This document shows positions 1 through 7,880 of a stretch of DNA of 10,974 nt, piece by piece; the first letter of the stretch is position 1, and the number at the start of each line of letters is the position of its first letter. The DNA lies in assembly GCA_030149585.1 (NCBI GenBank), contig JASFBJ010000106.1:1-10974 (forward strand), given 5' to 3'. The position numbers and the translations under genes were made by a program. The notes beneath the pieces were generated by a model, which did no database searches, was not told where the DNA came from, and saw only the letters and a program-made list of their open reading frames with translations. Source of the stretch: Desulfobacterales bacterium. GTDB taxonomy: Bacteria; Desulfobacterota; Desulfobacteria; Desulfobacterales; JASFBJ01.

Positions 1-3000
1 GCCATTGGAATTAAAAGTTTTGCCTGAAGATCGGTTTCCAGAATAAGAGGAGTAAGCCCTCCGATTGTGCTGATGCTTGTTAAAAAAATAGCTCTGAAAC
101 GCCTTGCGCTGCCCTTTAATAATGCATCAATAAATGACGAGCCTTCCGCTAAATTCTCGTTTACTCTTTCGATTAAAACAATTGCATCATTAACTACCAC
201 GCCTGTAAGGGCGACTATTCCGAAAATACTCATCATGGAAAGGTTAATGCCCATCAAAAGGTGGCCGATTATCGCCCCAATGGCCCCAAAAGGAACTGTG
301 AAAAGTATCACAAAAGGCTGTGCATAGGACCTGAATATAGTGGCAATGATGATAAATATTCCTAAAACAGCAAGGGGAAAGCCAACATAGAGGCTTTCAA
401 TCGACTCTCGAAATTTTTTCTGTTCTCCTTGCACAGATACCTTGAGCCCAGGGTATTTTTCTCTGAGTTCAGGGAAAAAATTGTTGGAAAGCTGTCCTAT
501 TATCTCTGTTGCGTTGGCAGTTGCAGAGTCAACCCCTGCGCTGACCATGACTCTTCTTATGCCGTTTGTACGCATTATCTTGGAAAAACCCGGCCCATAC
601 GTAATCGCGGCAACTGATAATAGAGGTATTTCATGGCCTTGTATTGTTCTAATCCTGACTTTATTAAGGTTTGACACACTTTTTCTTTCATCACCAGTAT
701 AGCGTATCTTCACACGAATATCATCCTTGCCCCGCTGAATACGAACTGCCTCACCTCCATAATAACCTTTATGAACCTGTTTTGCCAGATCGCTCACTGT
801 AATGCCAAGAGCCCTTGCTTCAGGCTTAAGCTTAAGGCGTATCTCATTTTTACCCATGGAGAAATCAGATCTAACCTGATATACTCCGTCAAACTCGCCA
901 AGCCTTTCCTTTAGATCCTTTGCCCCTGAAAGGATATCATCCATATTTTTACTTTGCAGCCATACTTCAATGGGATCACCTGGCGGTCCTGCTGAAAGTC
1001 CTGTGAACACGAGTGATTTAATGCCGGGGATCAGACCAATTTCTTTTTCCCATTTAATCATAAGGTCTTTACTGTGGATACCCCGCTCTTCAGAATTAGT
1101 GATAACAGCCTGAACTCCGCCAAGATGAGGCCCCTTTGTGGGATACATTTCAAGATTCTGGCCCACTATGGTTATGCTGTCTTTAAGAAATGATTTTCCA
1201 GAGACAGTCTCTGTTTTTTCAGCCAGTCGTAAAAGCGCTTTTTCAATATGACTAACTGCCTGCTGCGTTGCATCCGAAGGAGTCCCGCTGGGTAATTCTA
1301 CTGTTGCATTCATAATAAAACCATCTAGTTCAGGCAGTACTTCGAATTTCAGGATTCCTCCATTTATAAGTCCAATGGAAAGAAAGAGAATGCAAATGGC
1401 TGTGCAAAAACTCACATAACGCCAATAAAGTATTTTGCCAAGAAAAGGTATGTATATTTTTGAGACAAATATTTCCAGACTTGAACTTGTCAGGTTCTGT
1501 ATTTTTTCAAGTCTCAGAAAAAGCCTGTTTTTTTTCTTTCCACCTGAATCAGGTCCTGGAAGATGACTCAAGTGGGCTGGAAGTAGCAGCATGCACTCCA
1601 CAAGAGAAATAATAAGGCATGCAATGACTACAACAGGAAGGACATAAATAACCTTGCCCATTAGGCCGCCAATATAAAGAAGGGGAATAAATGTTACGAT
1701 TGTTGTTATAACTGCCGCTAAAACAGGCAATCCAACTTCGCTTACACCATCTACAGCCGCATTAATGGCTGATTTTCCCATTTTGCGGTGAACAAAGATT
1801 GCCTCTCCAACAACAATAGCATCGTCTACAACTATTCCAAGGGCCATGATCAACCCGAAAAGAGAGATCATATTTGTAGTTCCCCCCGTTGCCCAAAGAA
1901 TAGCCAAAGCACCTGATATTGATACGGGAATCCCCATGCCCACCCATAATGAGAGCCTTGCGTTGAGAAAAATCCAGAGCGTGATAAAAACGATAATAAG
2001 TCCGATTATTCCGTTTTTTATAAGAAGATCTATTCTTGCCCTTAGCATATCTGTAATATCGTAGAGAATATCGAAACTTATTTGAGCAGGAAACTCGGCC
2101 TGTTTTATTTTAACAAACCTGTGAATTGCCTTTGATATGGCAAGAGAGTCTTCCTCCGTTGTTTTGCTTATGGTGATAAAAGCCGCGCGTTTACCATTTA
2201 CTGAGGCTGTTATGGGGTCATCTTCGAATCCATCGTCAATATGCGCAATTTGTCCAAGTGTAATCACTTCGCCTTCCGGATTTGCAAGAAGAATGATAGA
2301 TGAAAGCTCTTGCCCTGTATATTTTCTTCCCATTGTTCTTATGCGAATCTCTTCGTTTTCAGTCCTGATTGTTCCGCCGGCAAGATTCAGACAGCTCATT
2401 TTTACAGCGTTTTCTACTGCTTCCAGGGTTAATCCATATTCTCTGAGATTTTTTTCCGATATCTCTATATGTATTTCATAATCTCTGACCCCAGAAGCCG
2501 TTACCTGGGTAATACCGTCAATTTGTAAAATTTCATCCTTTATTCTTGTTGTCCACTCTTTGAGCCTGTGCTCGGACATATCGCCTGAAAGATATAGAAG
2601 AAGGACTGGATCACGGTGCGTTAAATCTGTTACAGCGGGTTTTTCCGTACCAGCCGGAAAAGTGGAAATACCGTCTATCCTGCTTTTTATCCTGTCAAGA
2701 ACCTTGGCGGTTTTATAGACTTCCTTGACTTCTATAATAACAGTTCCCCTGTTTTCACTGCAATAACTGGTGATTAGCTTTATCCCCTCAACTCCTTCAA
2801 TGGATTCTTCAATTTTTTTACAAACACCTTCTTCCACCTCTTCAGGATCAGCGCCAGGATATGGAACCGCAATTGAAATCATGTCCAGAGAAATTTCAGG
2901 AAAAGTCTCCCTGATCATGTTTTTTGCAGCTAAACCACCTGCCAGAAAAATCAGGATAAGGACAATATTTGCAAAAACAGTATTTTTTGCAAAAGCAGCA

Positions 3001-3014
3001 AGTATGGACTTCAT
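1..3014 (-). CDS. RND-family multidrug efflux permease (AcrB-like), 3' end cut by window edge
   Basis: Inner-membrane, proton-driven pump subunit that would work with the adjacent fusion protein and an outer-membrane channel to expel hydrophobic or amphiphilic compounds. Reading from ATG at 3014, the frame is open for 1004 codons to the left edge with no stop. AcrB-type proteins are about 1030-1050 residues, so only the last part of TM12 and the tail are missing. TM1 lies at about residues 12-30, the first porter/docking region follows, TM2-TM6 at about 330-490, TM7 near 530-550, the second periplasmic region after it, and TM8 onward from about 870. TM4 carries the RND motif GIVVDDAIVVGE with D397 and D398, equivalent to AcrB D407/D408. 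TM10 reads GVVVNDAIVLIE, so N942 and D943 replace AcrB K940 and N941. The start overlaps the upstream stop (TAATG), indicating translational coupling. Substrate cannot be told from sequence, and the call of drug export rather than another substrate is by family only. Confidence 0.95.
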   Translation of the reverse strand, partial: MKSILAAFAKNTVFANIVLILIFLAGGLAAKNMIRETFPEISLDMISIAVPYPGADPEEVEEGVCKKIEESIEGVEGIKLITSYCSENRGTVIIEVKEVYKTAKVLDRIKSRIDGISTFPAGTEKPAVTDLTHRDPVLLLYLSGDMSEHRLKEWTTRIKDEILQIDGITQVTASGVRDYEIHIEISEKNLREYGLTLEAVENAVKMSCLNLAGGTIRTENEEIRIRTMGRKYTGQELSSIILLANPEGEVITLGQIAHIDDGFEDDPITASVNGKRAAFITISKTTEEDSLAISKAIHRFVKIKQAEFPAQISFDILYDITDMLRARIDLLIKNGIIGLIIVFITLWIFLNARLSLWVGMGIPVSISGALAILWATGGTTNMISLFGLIMALGIVVDDAIVVGEAIFVHRKMGKSAINAAVDGVSEVGLPVLAAVITTIVTFIPLLYIGGLMGKVIYVLPVVVIACLIISLVECMLLLPAHLSHLPGPDSGGKKKNRLFLRLEKIQNLTSSSLEIFVSKIYIPFLGKILYWRYVSFCTAICILFLSIGLINGGILKFEVLPELDGFIMNATVELPSGTPSDATQQAVSHIEKALLRLAEKTETVSGKSFLKDSITIVGQNLEMYPTKGPHLGGVQAVITNSEERGIHSKDLMIKWEKEIGLIPGIKSLVFTGLSAGPPGDPIEVWLQSKNMDDILSGAKDLKERLGEFDGVYQVRSDFSMGKNEIRLKLKPEARALGITVSDLAKQVHKGYYGGEAVRIQRGKDDIRVKIRYTGDERKSVSNLNKVRIRTIQGHEIPLLSVAAITYGPGFSKIMRTNGIRRVMVSAGVDSATANATEIIGQLSNNFFPELREKYPGLKVSVQGEQKKFRESIESLYVGFPLAVLGIFIIIATIFRSYAQPFVILFTVPFGAIGAIIGHLLMGINLSMMSIFGIVALTGVVVNDAIVLIERVNENLAEGSSFIDALLKGSARRFRAIFLTSISTIGGLTPLILETDLQAKLLIPM

Positions 3015-4366
3015 TAATTTTTCCCTCTGTTTTTCCCAGGTATGATTTCAAGAAGCGAGTTTTCAAGAGGAGCCACAAGACGGGTTATAATAACCTTGTC
3101 GCCTGGTTTAAGCCCTTTGGATATAAATATTTCTTCACCTGCTCTTCTTTCTGTTTTAACGGAAAGAGTTTTCAGCCTGCCGTTATTGGCGATAAAGAGT
3201 GTATTATCATAGCTCACAGCCCATCTGGGAAGGCGATAAACGTTTTTCATGGTTTTGCCTGGTATCATAATAGAACAAAACATTCCTTCAACCAGAGGGA
3301 GACCGTGTGTTTTTTGTCCTGCATGCAGTGCATCCTGAGAATTGACACGGATCGCAACACTTAGGGTTCTGGTTTTTCTGTTGAATTCCACTACCCTGTG
3401 AAGACGACCTTTCCATGGATTCTTATTTTTATTCTCTGTCCATTTAATAAGGCAATCCACGGGTTCAAGATTGTTAAACCATGATAGATTATCACCAGCC
3501 TTTTTTTTTGAAAACCTTAGCCATTTGCCGGCATCAATACTGTCAAGGGGAACAAGAATTTCCAGTATTGAGTCGTCAGCCATGGTAATTACAGGAGTAC
3601 CTGGCGAAACATATTGCCATGGCTCAAGTGATACTTTTTTTATGCGACCATTAAAAGGAGCCCTGACAGTACATCTATCAAGATTAACCCCGGCAAGGGT
3701 CAGGTTGGTCATGGAAGAGGCAAGGCTGCTTTTTGCCTCTTGAATTTTGATAGGATAAATTTCAACGGCCTGGGCCATCTGATCAGCCTGATCCCGTACT
3801 GTATTAAAACTTCTTTCTGAAATATCTACTCCAGAGCTGGTTCCAATATCATCTTGCTCATAGAGGTGTTTAATTCTTTCATACTCTTTTTGGGCAAGAT
3901 CGCGGTTTCTCGTCATGGTTTTCAGTCTGCTTTGGTCTGCGATAAATTGCTTATTAAGCCGCAAAACAGTATTCTCCCACAACATAACGGCAGATTGCGC
4001 CTGACTTACAGCTGCTTTATAATTTCTTTTGTCTATGATAAATAATATCTTATTTTTATGAATGATCTCTCCTTGTTCGAGCCTGTCATGAACAAAAATA
4101 ATTTTCCCTGAAACCTCAGGCGCAATGGAAACAGTGTTAAGGGTTTTTATCTCGCCGTAGCCGGTAAGATAGACCGGAACATCCTCTGCATTCGCCAAAA
4201 GCACTTCCACTTTCAGAGAAGTTTCTTTACTGGGAATTTCTTCAGGAGGTTTTTTTATACCTGCTAAAAGTTTCATTCCAAGGAGGCCAAAAATCAAAAT
4301 ACCCAGACAGATTACAGACCTGACTATGATTTTAGACATAAGTTTTTCAATTTTCTTTTCCGCCAT
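3014..4366 (-). CDS. RND efflux periplasmic adaptor (membrane fusion protein, HlyD/AcrA type)
   Basis: Periplasmic adaptor of 450 residues that would bridge the RND permease and an outer-membrane channel. An N-terminal hydrophobic helix at about residues 13-35 anchors it in the inner membrane; no convincing lipobox is present. The order fits the family. First half of the lipoyl domain is near 75-103 (APEVSGKI), a charged Gln/Lys/Glu-rich coiled-coil hairpin at about 105-205, the second lipoyl half near 211-242 (VRAPFNGRI), then beta-barrel and membrane-proximal domains to the end. I chose ATG 4366 over an in-frame TTG at 4381 because GGGAG (4375-4379) sits 8 nt before the ATG, and the TTG overlaps that ribosome-binding site. 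It is the first gene of the pump operon, and its TAA shares one base with the permease ATG. Adaptors of this type also serve non-drug RND pumps, so the substrate is open. Confidence 0.93.
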   Translation of the reverse strand: MAEKKIEKLMSKIIVRSVICLGILIFGLLGMKLLAGIKKPPEEIPSKETSLKVEVLLANAEDVPVYLTGYGEIKTLNTVSIAPEVSGKIIFVHDRLEQGEIIHKNKILFIIDKRNYKAAVSQAQSAVMLWENTVLRLNKQFIADQSRLKTMTRNRDLAQKEYERIKHLYEQDDIGTSSGVDISERSFNTVRDQADQMAQAVEIYPIKIQEAKSSLASSMTNLTLAGVNLDRCTVRAPFNGRIKKVSLEPWQYVSPGTPVITMADDSILEILVPLDSIDAGKWLRFSKKKAGDNLSWFNNLEPVDCLIKWTENKNKNPWKGRLHRVVEFNRKTRTLSVAIRVNSQDALHAGQKTHGLPLVEGMFCSIMIPGKTMKNVYRLPRWAVSYDNTLFIANNGRLKTLSVKTERRAGEEIFISKGLKPGDKVIITRLVAPLENSLLEIIPGKNRGKN

Positions 4367-4374
4367 TAATTTTA

Positions 4375-4379
4375 CTCCC
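4375..4379 (-). promoter_or_regulatory. Ribosome-binding site of the membrane fusion protein gene
   Basis: GGGAG on the minus strand, 8 nt upstream of ATG 4366. It decides the start: the longer in-frame TTG at 4381 would place the start codon on top of this site, and no other purine-rich element lies upstream of that TTG. Confidence 0.7.
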
Positions 4380-4447
4380 AAAGAATTGATAAAAATTTGA
4401 TGATATGATTTTTTTTTATTTAAACCTTTTTTATTTATCGATTTAAA

Positions 4448-4469
4448 ATCTGGTTAATATCTGGTTAAT
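4448..4469. repeat. Two tandem copies of an 11-bp direct repeat
   Basis: ATCTGGTTAAT occurs at 4448-4458 and again, exactly and without a gap, at 4459-4469. The 11-bp period is about one helical turn, so a protein could contact both copies on the same face of the DNA. The pair is framed by ATTTAAA (4441-4447) and ATTTAAAT just after it, adding weak dyad symmetry. It would lie in the leader of the pump operon, about 80-100 nt before its start codon. Confidence 0.6.
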
Positions 4470-4527
4470 TTAAATGGCCGTTTCTGCGTAAATCTATTTT
4501 ATATTATTTAATAACAGTAAGTTAACA

Positions 4528-4555
4528 TATATAATAGAGATTGATATGATGTCAA
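4528..4555 (-). promoter_or_regulatory. Sigma-70-like promoter candidate for the pump operon
   Basis: On the minus strand, TTGACA (4555-4550, exact consensus) is followed after 16 nt by TATATA (4533-4528, four of six matches to TATAAT). Transcription would start near 4520, leaving a leader of roughly 155 nt before the fusion-protein ATG at 4366. The region is AT-rich, so chance -10 matches are common; the exact -35 box is the stronger part of the evidence. Confidence 0.45.
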
Positions 4556-4556
4556 T
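4540..4556. promoter_or_regulatory. 17-bp near-perfect palindrome, operator candidate
   Basis: ATTGATAT-G-ATGTCAAT: the two 8-base arms match at seven of eight positions around a single central base. It covers the whole -35 box of the proposed pump promoter (4550-4555). TetR- and MarR-family regulators, which commonly control RND pumps, bind short palindromes of this kind placed over promoters. No regulator gene is present beside the pump in this window, so the partner is unknown. Confidence 0.35.
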
Positions 4557-4589
4557 AAAGAATCTGAATATTTGATATAAGGGCTTCAC

Positions 4590-4641
4590 TGAAAAATAAA
4601 TTCACATCCAACCAATATTATTTACCCGCATTTATTTTTCA
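4590..4641. repeat. Perfect 12-bp inverted repeat with 28-nt spacer
   Basis: TGAAAAATAAAT at 4590-4601 is the exact reverse complement of ATTTATTTTTCA at 4630-4641. The arms are almost entirely A/T. It lies 85-135 bp before the ATPase start, so it could be a leader hairpin, a binding site, or the remnant of a small mobile element. It does not look like an intrinsic terminator: the loop is long and no GC-rich stem is present. Confidence 0.55.
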
Positions 4642-4725
4642 ATATCGATTAAATTGCCCCTAAATAATTTCGATTTTTAAATAAATTACCTTGATTTATT
4701 TCTGAATCTAAAATATGGGAAAACC

Positions 4726-6099
4726 ATGTACAGAAAAAAAATAGAATATCTTCAGGAATGGCGACATCGAATTGACAGGAAACCTTTAATTGTCCGAGGT
4801 GCGCGGCAAGTGGGAAAAACATGGTTAATACGTGAGTTTGGTCATGAATTTAAGTGTTTTATCGAAATAAATTTTGATGAAACACCTGAAAGTGCATCTC
4901 TTTTTTACACGAATAATATAAGTGAAGTCGTTCAATTAATTGAAGCGGAAAAAGGCATTAATATTATACCGGGTGAAACTCTATTATTTTTGGACGAAAT
5001 TCAAAATGCACCTGAAATATTAACAAGATTGCGTTATTTTTATGAAAAACTTCCTGAGTTGCATATCATTGCTGCTGGATCTCTGCTTAATTTTTTATTT
5101 TCAGAAAGTCATTTCTCAATGCCGGTTGGCCGAATTGAATTTATGTTCCTCAGCCCTTTAAGTTATGAAGAATATCTTATTGCATCTTCAGCGGATAACC
5201 TTCTTGATTATATCAACTCTTTGACTTTAAAGAGCAGGATTCCTGAATCAATTCATAAAAAATGTCTGACTTATCTAAGAGAGTATTTCATTATTGGAGG
5301 CATGCCTGAAGCAGTCTATTTTTGGATAAAGCAAAAGGACATTATTCAGGTTCAACGGTGCCAGAATAATATTAGGCAAACATATGACGCAGATTTCAGT
5401 AAATATGGCAAAAAGGCTAACCCAGAGCTTTTAAGATTAGTATTTCGAAAGATTCCAAGGCTTATCGGGAATAAGATTCGTTATATCAATATAACCAAAC
5501 ATGAAAAGCCTGCAAATCTTTCTAAAGCAATCAAACAGCTTAATTCAGCCGGGATAATTACTTTAGTTTATCATAGCGATGGTAATGGAATACCATTAAA
5601 TGCTCAGAGAAACGATAAAAAGTTCAAATCAATCTTTCTTGATATCGGGCTTTACTCCTCTGCGTTATCACTTCGATTAAGCGATTTGTCCAACTTTGAA
5701 AATATACTTGTCACGAATTCAGGAGCTCTGGCTGAACAGTTTATAGGTCAAGAAATATTAAATCTTGCCATGCCCTGGGAAGAACCGGAAATTAATTGCT
5801 GGCACAGGGAAAAGAGAAGCTCATCAGCTGAAATTGATTATTTAACAGCCATAGGAGCTGATGTTATCCCGATTGAAGTAAAAGCAGGCAAAACAGGCTC
5901 CCTGCGTTCTTTACATGTTTTTGCCTGTAGTAAAGGGTCAAAAATAGGATTACGTTTTAATATTGATTTACCATCAATAACAAAAATTCGTACAAAATTA
6001 CCTGGATTTACTGAGCATGACTATTCGCTGCTTTCACTTCCTCTTTATATGGCGGAACAAACAAAACGGTTGGTTGATGACTTATTGAAAACGCTTTGA
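4726..6099 (+). CDS. AAA_14-domain ATPase with C-terminal DUF4143
   Basis: A 457-residue P-loop ATPase of the widespread, poorly understood AAA_14/DUF4143 family, probably cytoplasmic (no signal peptide or membrane segment). Walker A is GARQVGKT at residues 25-32. Walker B is LLFLDE at about 86-91, followed by the family's usual EIQNAP. A sensor-1-like AAGSLL lies at about 116-121, with GR at 135-136. The middle (about 230-330) has the winged-helix-like character of DUF4143. Near the C-terminus, E369-I-D371 and IPIEVKAG (E384, K386) match the pattern that resembles a PD-(D/E)XK nuclease core. Start ATG 4726 has a weak GGGA at 4717-4720. Length is normal for the family and the frame is intact. 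Homologs occur as scattered accessory genes in bacteria and archaea with no agreed role, so no pathway is assigned. A small gene follows closely, possibly co-transcribed. Confidence 0.92.
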   Translation: MYRKKIEYLQEWRHRIDRKPLIVRGARQVGKTWLIREFGHEFKCFIEINFDETPESASLFYTNNISEVVQLIEAEKGINIIPGETLLFLDEIQNAPEILTRLRYFYEKLPELHIIAAGSLLNFLFSESHFSMPVGRIEFMFLSPLSYEEYLIASSADNLLDYINSLTLKSRIPESIHKKCLTYLREYFIIGGMPEAVYFWIKQKDIIQVQRCQNNIRQTYDADFSKYGKKANPELLRLVFRKIPRLIGNKIRYINITKHEKPANLSKAIKQLNSAGIITLVYHSDGNGIPLNAQRNDKKFKSIFLDIGLYSSALSLRLSDLSNFENILVTNSGALAEQFIGQEILNLAMPWEEPEINCWHREKRSSSAEIDYLTAIGADVIPIEVKAGKTGSLRSLHVFACSKGSKIGLRFNIDLPSITKIRTKLPGFTEHDYSLLSLPLYMAEQTKRLVDDLLKTL

Positions 6100-6114
6100 C
6101 TTGTGTTTTATAGC

Positions 6115-6519
6115 ATGGTTTACACTATTATTATGGATACTATTCATTCTACAGATATAAGCATTGAAGATCTTAAGGAAAAAAGAGAATATAGCCTGGC
6201 TCTTTCAGAACAGGCTATTCTTGAAAAGCCGGCCTGTTATCAGCAAATAAAAAAATTGCTGAACCATATAATTTCAAGCGATATTGATATTGATCAATAT
6301 CATAAACTAGCTGATAAGCTTTCCAGATGTCTGATTCAAATGGGCACCAACACAATTTTTTATACATATTTTTATGAAAATATCGATCCGCTCGGACCCG
6401 GCAGTGTATTTTTTTTCCGCAGTCTATGCAAGGACTTGCTTGACCAGATTGATCAGCTTAACCATTGGCGTGCTCAAAAACGAAATATCTGTGTTATTGA
6501 ATTAAAAGCTCATAAATAA
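6115..6519 (+). CDS. Hypothetical protein behind the AAA_14 ATPase
   Basis: I do not recognise this protein. From ATG 6115 it has 134 residues. Other in-frame starts are GTG 6103 (138 residues) and ATG 6133 (128 residues), and none has a clear ribosome-binding site. It starts 3-33 nt after the ATPase stop (TGA 6097-6099), so translation by coupling is plausible. The product is soluble-looking and mostly helical in composition. It has an acidic/charged first third, two short Ile/Leu-rich helices (QQIKKLLNHIISS, KLADKLSRCLIQM), an aromatic stretch (NTIFYTYFYENIDPLGPGSVFFF), then a charged amphipathic end. There is no signal peptide, zinc cluster or familiar catalytic motif. The tandem layout suggests it could work with the ATPase, but no function is inferred. 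Confidence 0.65.
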   Translation: MVYTIIMDTIHSTDISIEDLKEKREYSLALSEQAILEKPACYQQIKKLLNHIISSDIDIDQYHKLADKLSRCLIQMGTNTIFYTYFYENIDPLGPGSVFFFRSLCKDLLDQIDQLNHWRAQKRNICVIELKAHK

Positions 6520-6541
6520 TGATTGAACAAAAAAGCCGGGG

Positions 6542-7873
6542 CTAGTTATTTCGTCCTCGTTCCTTACCCTGTAAAAAATAATGCCGAAGATTTTCAAGTT
6601 TTTTTGGGCCAATACCTTTTATTTGAAGCAAATCATCTGCTATTTGATATGGCCGTCCACTTATGATTCGCGCTGAAAGAACCGGGCCTATGCCATTGAT
6701 AGACATAAGTTCTTCTTTTGTAGCATTATTCAAGCCAAACAAGATTTCCGGGAATTTGGATTTTTGAAATTTTAAAGGGCTGATATCCTTTGAAACAGAG
6801 TCGCGGTTTTTAAAATAAAAGGGTTCTGTTGAAAAATAAGCGAAAATCGGCAGGTGATCCGAATACCCCTTACCCAAATGTTTGCCCCTGCCTTTTTTGG
6901 TAATTTGCCAGCGGTAAATGGCTTTTTTATTGAACAGGTAATCTGGCTGGAATTTATTAAAGGAATTATCGCAATAAGAGATTCCTTTATTATCATAAAG
7001 TCCTTTGGACAGGATGATATTATCAGGGCTGCTCTTTTTTTTGAAAAATTTATAAGACCATCGCGATCGTTTATTGACTTCAAACCATAGATTATACATA
7101 TACTCATTTTCAGTCTGCTCTATCAATATCTTTTCATTGACCATTTCAGAATTTTTGATAGTTTTCAGGATATGATTTATCCCTGTAATATCGCCGGTAT
7201 TATTTAGCCTTCCTGAATTTCGGAATGTTTGATATTCATTATAATTTTCATTGAAATCACCTATCAGTATAAAGTCTGCATTTTCCTTTAGTTTGTTGAT
7301 CTCTCTTTTAAGTGCCCTGGCATAGACTAATCTCATACTTTCCGGCCCCTGTTTTGATTTCCAGTGATTTATAAACAAGGTGATATAATTGCCATCAATA
7401 TCAAGAATTATTTTAAGAATATTTCGTGCAGTTTCATTGTCAATCTTATTAACTACATGAATCTCTTTTTTCTCAATAATTGGAAATTTGGAGAGAACAG
7501 CACATTTTATGGGCGTTGTACCTGAGTCTGCAATTTCAAAAAAAGGGTAATCTACTCCAATGTCTTTGAGCCTGTTGCGTAGAGCAAGAAGGGATTTTTT
7601 TGACTCAACTTCCTGCAGGGCAACGATATCTCCGCCAAGATCTTTCAGCACCCTGGCAATATTGGTGTACTTTATATTTGCAATTTTCCTGGTCCAGCCA
7701 TGGCCGGTATTTGGAATATATTTTGGATATTCTGCTCCATCTCTGGTAAGATCAAAAAGATTTTCCAGATTATAGGATGCAATTTTAAAGGTTTTCGCCT
7801 GTGTTGAGCTAATACAGCACAGCAAAAAAGGTAAAATTGATATAATTATCACTTTAATATTTTTTTTTATCAT
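6542..7873 (-). CDS. Exported endonuclease/exonuclease/phosphatase-family protein with C-terminal helix-hairpin-helix domain
   Basis: A 443-residue enzyme of the metal-dependent EEP (DNase I-like) fold, predicted to cleave nucleic acid or another phosphodiester outside the cytoplasm. Residues 1-26 form a Sec signal peptide: lysines, a hydrophobic core, then a probable cut after TQA. The EEP core has the expected residues in order: N35 (SYNLENLF), E88 (ALQEVE), H170 (FINHWKSK), D206 and N208 (IGDFNE), the SPDNIILS segment near 282-289, and D339-H340 (SDHLPI). Residues 381-433 form a ComEA-like HhH unit with two hairpins (INGIGPVLSARII and IKGIGPKKLENL), which normally grips DNA backbone without sequence preference. 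ATG 7873 is preferred over GTG 7885, which lies inside the ribosome-binding site. The gene converges on the small gene ending at 6519. Intact catalytic residues favour DNA or RNA as substrate, but a lipid or nucleotide phosphodiester is not excluded. Confidence 0.9.
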   Translation of the reverse strand: MIKKNIKVIIISILPFLLCCISSTQAKTFKIASYNLENLFDLTRDGAEYPKYIPNTGHGWTRKIANIKYTNIARVLKDLGGDIVALQEVESKKSLLALRNRLKDIGVDYPFFEIADSGTTPIKCAVLSKFPIIEKKEIHVVNKIDNETARNILKIILDIDGNYITLFINHWKSKQGPESMRLVYARALKREINKLKENADFILIGDFNENYNEYQTFRNSGRLNNTGDITGINHILKTIKNSEMVNEKILIEQTENEYMYNLWFEVNKRSRWSYKFFKKKSSPDNIILSKGLYDNKGISYCDNSFNKFQPDYLFNKKAIYRWQITKKGRGKHLGKGYSDHLPIFAYFSTEPFYFKNRDSVSKDISPLKFQKSKFPEILFGLNNATKEELMSINGIGPVLSARIISGRPYQIADDLLQIKGIGPKKLENLRHYFLQGKERGRNN

Positions 7874-7880
7874 ATATTTA

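Larger units (their letters stand above)
4367..4725. other. Divergent AT-rich intergenic region between pump operon and ATPase gene
   Basis: About 360 bp with no credible coding frame. It separates two divergent transcription units and must hold both promoters. Listed separately are a minus-strand promoter candidate, a 17-bp palindrome, an 11-bp tandem repeat and a 12-bp inverted repeat. A perfect TATAAT on the plus strand (4530-4535) overlaps the minus-strand -10 box, but its -35 region (TTTAAT near 4507) is weak, so a promoter for the ATPase gene is not assigned. I see no small RNA or riboswitch pattern I can name. Confidence 0.6.

Noticed and set aside
2969..3364. Plus-strand open frame of 131 codons opposite the pump genes
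   Set aside because: It is antisense to two clearly coding genes, has no ribosome-binding site and no family resemblance.
4691..4719. TTGATT / TATGGG as a promoter for the ATPase gene
   Set aside because: The -10 would overlap the ribosome-binding site and leave almost no leader; the match to consensus is poor.
6520..6541. Possible intrinsic terminator between the converging genes (minus strand AGCCCCGGCT followed by six T)
   Set aside because: The stem is only 3-4 bp with a 2-4 nt loop, too weak to support a terminator call.
6772..7107. Minus-strand frame of 111 codons within the nuclease gene
   Set aside because: It is an alternative frame of the nuclease gene, whose own frame carries intact catalytic motifs.
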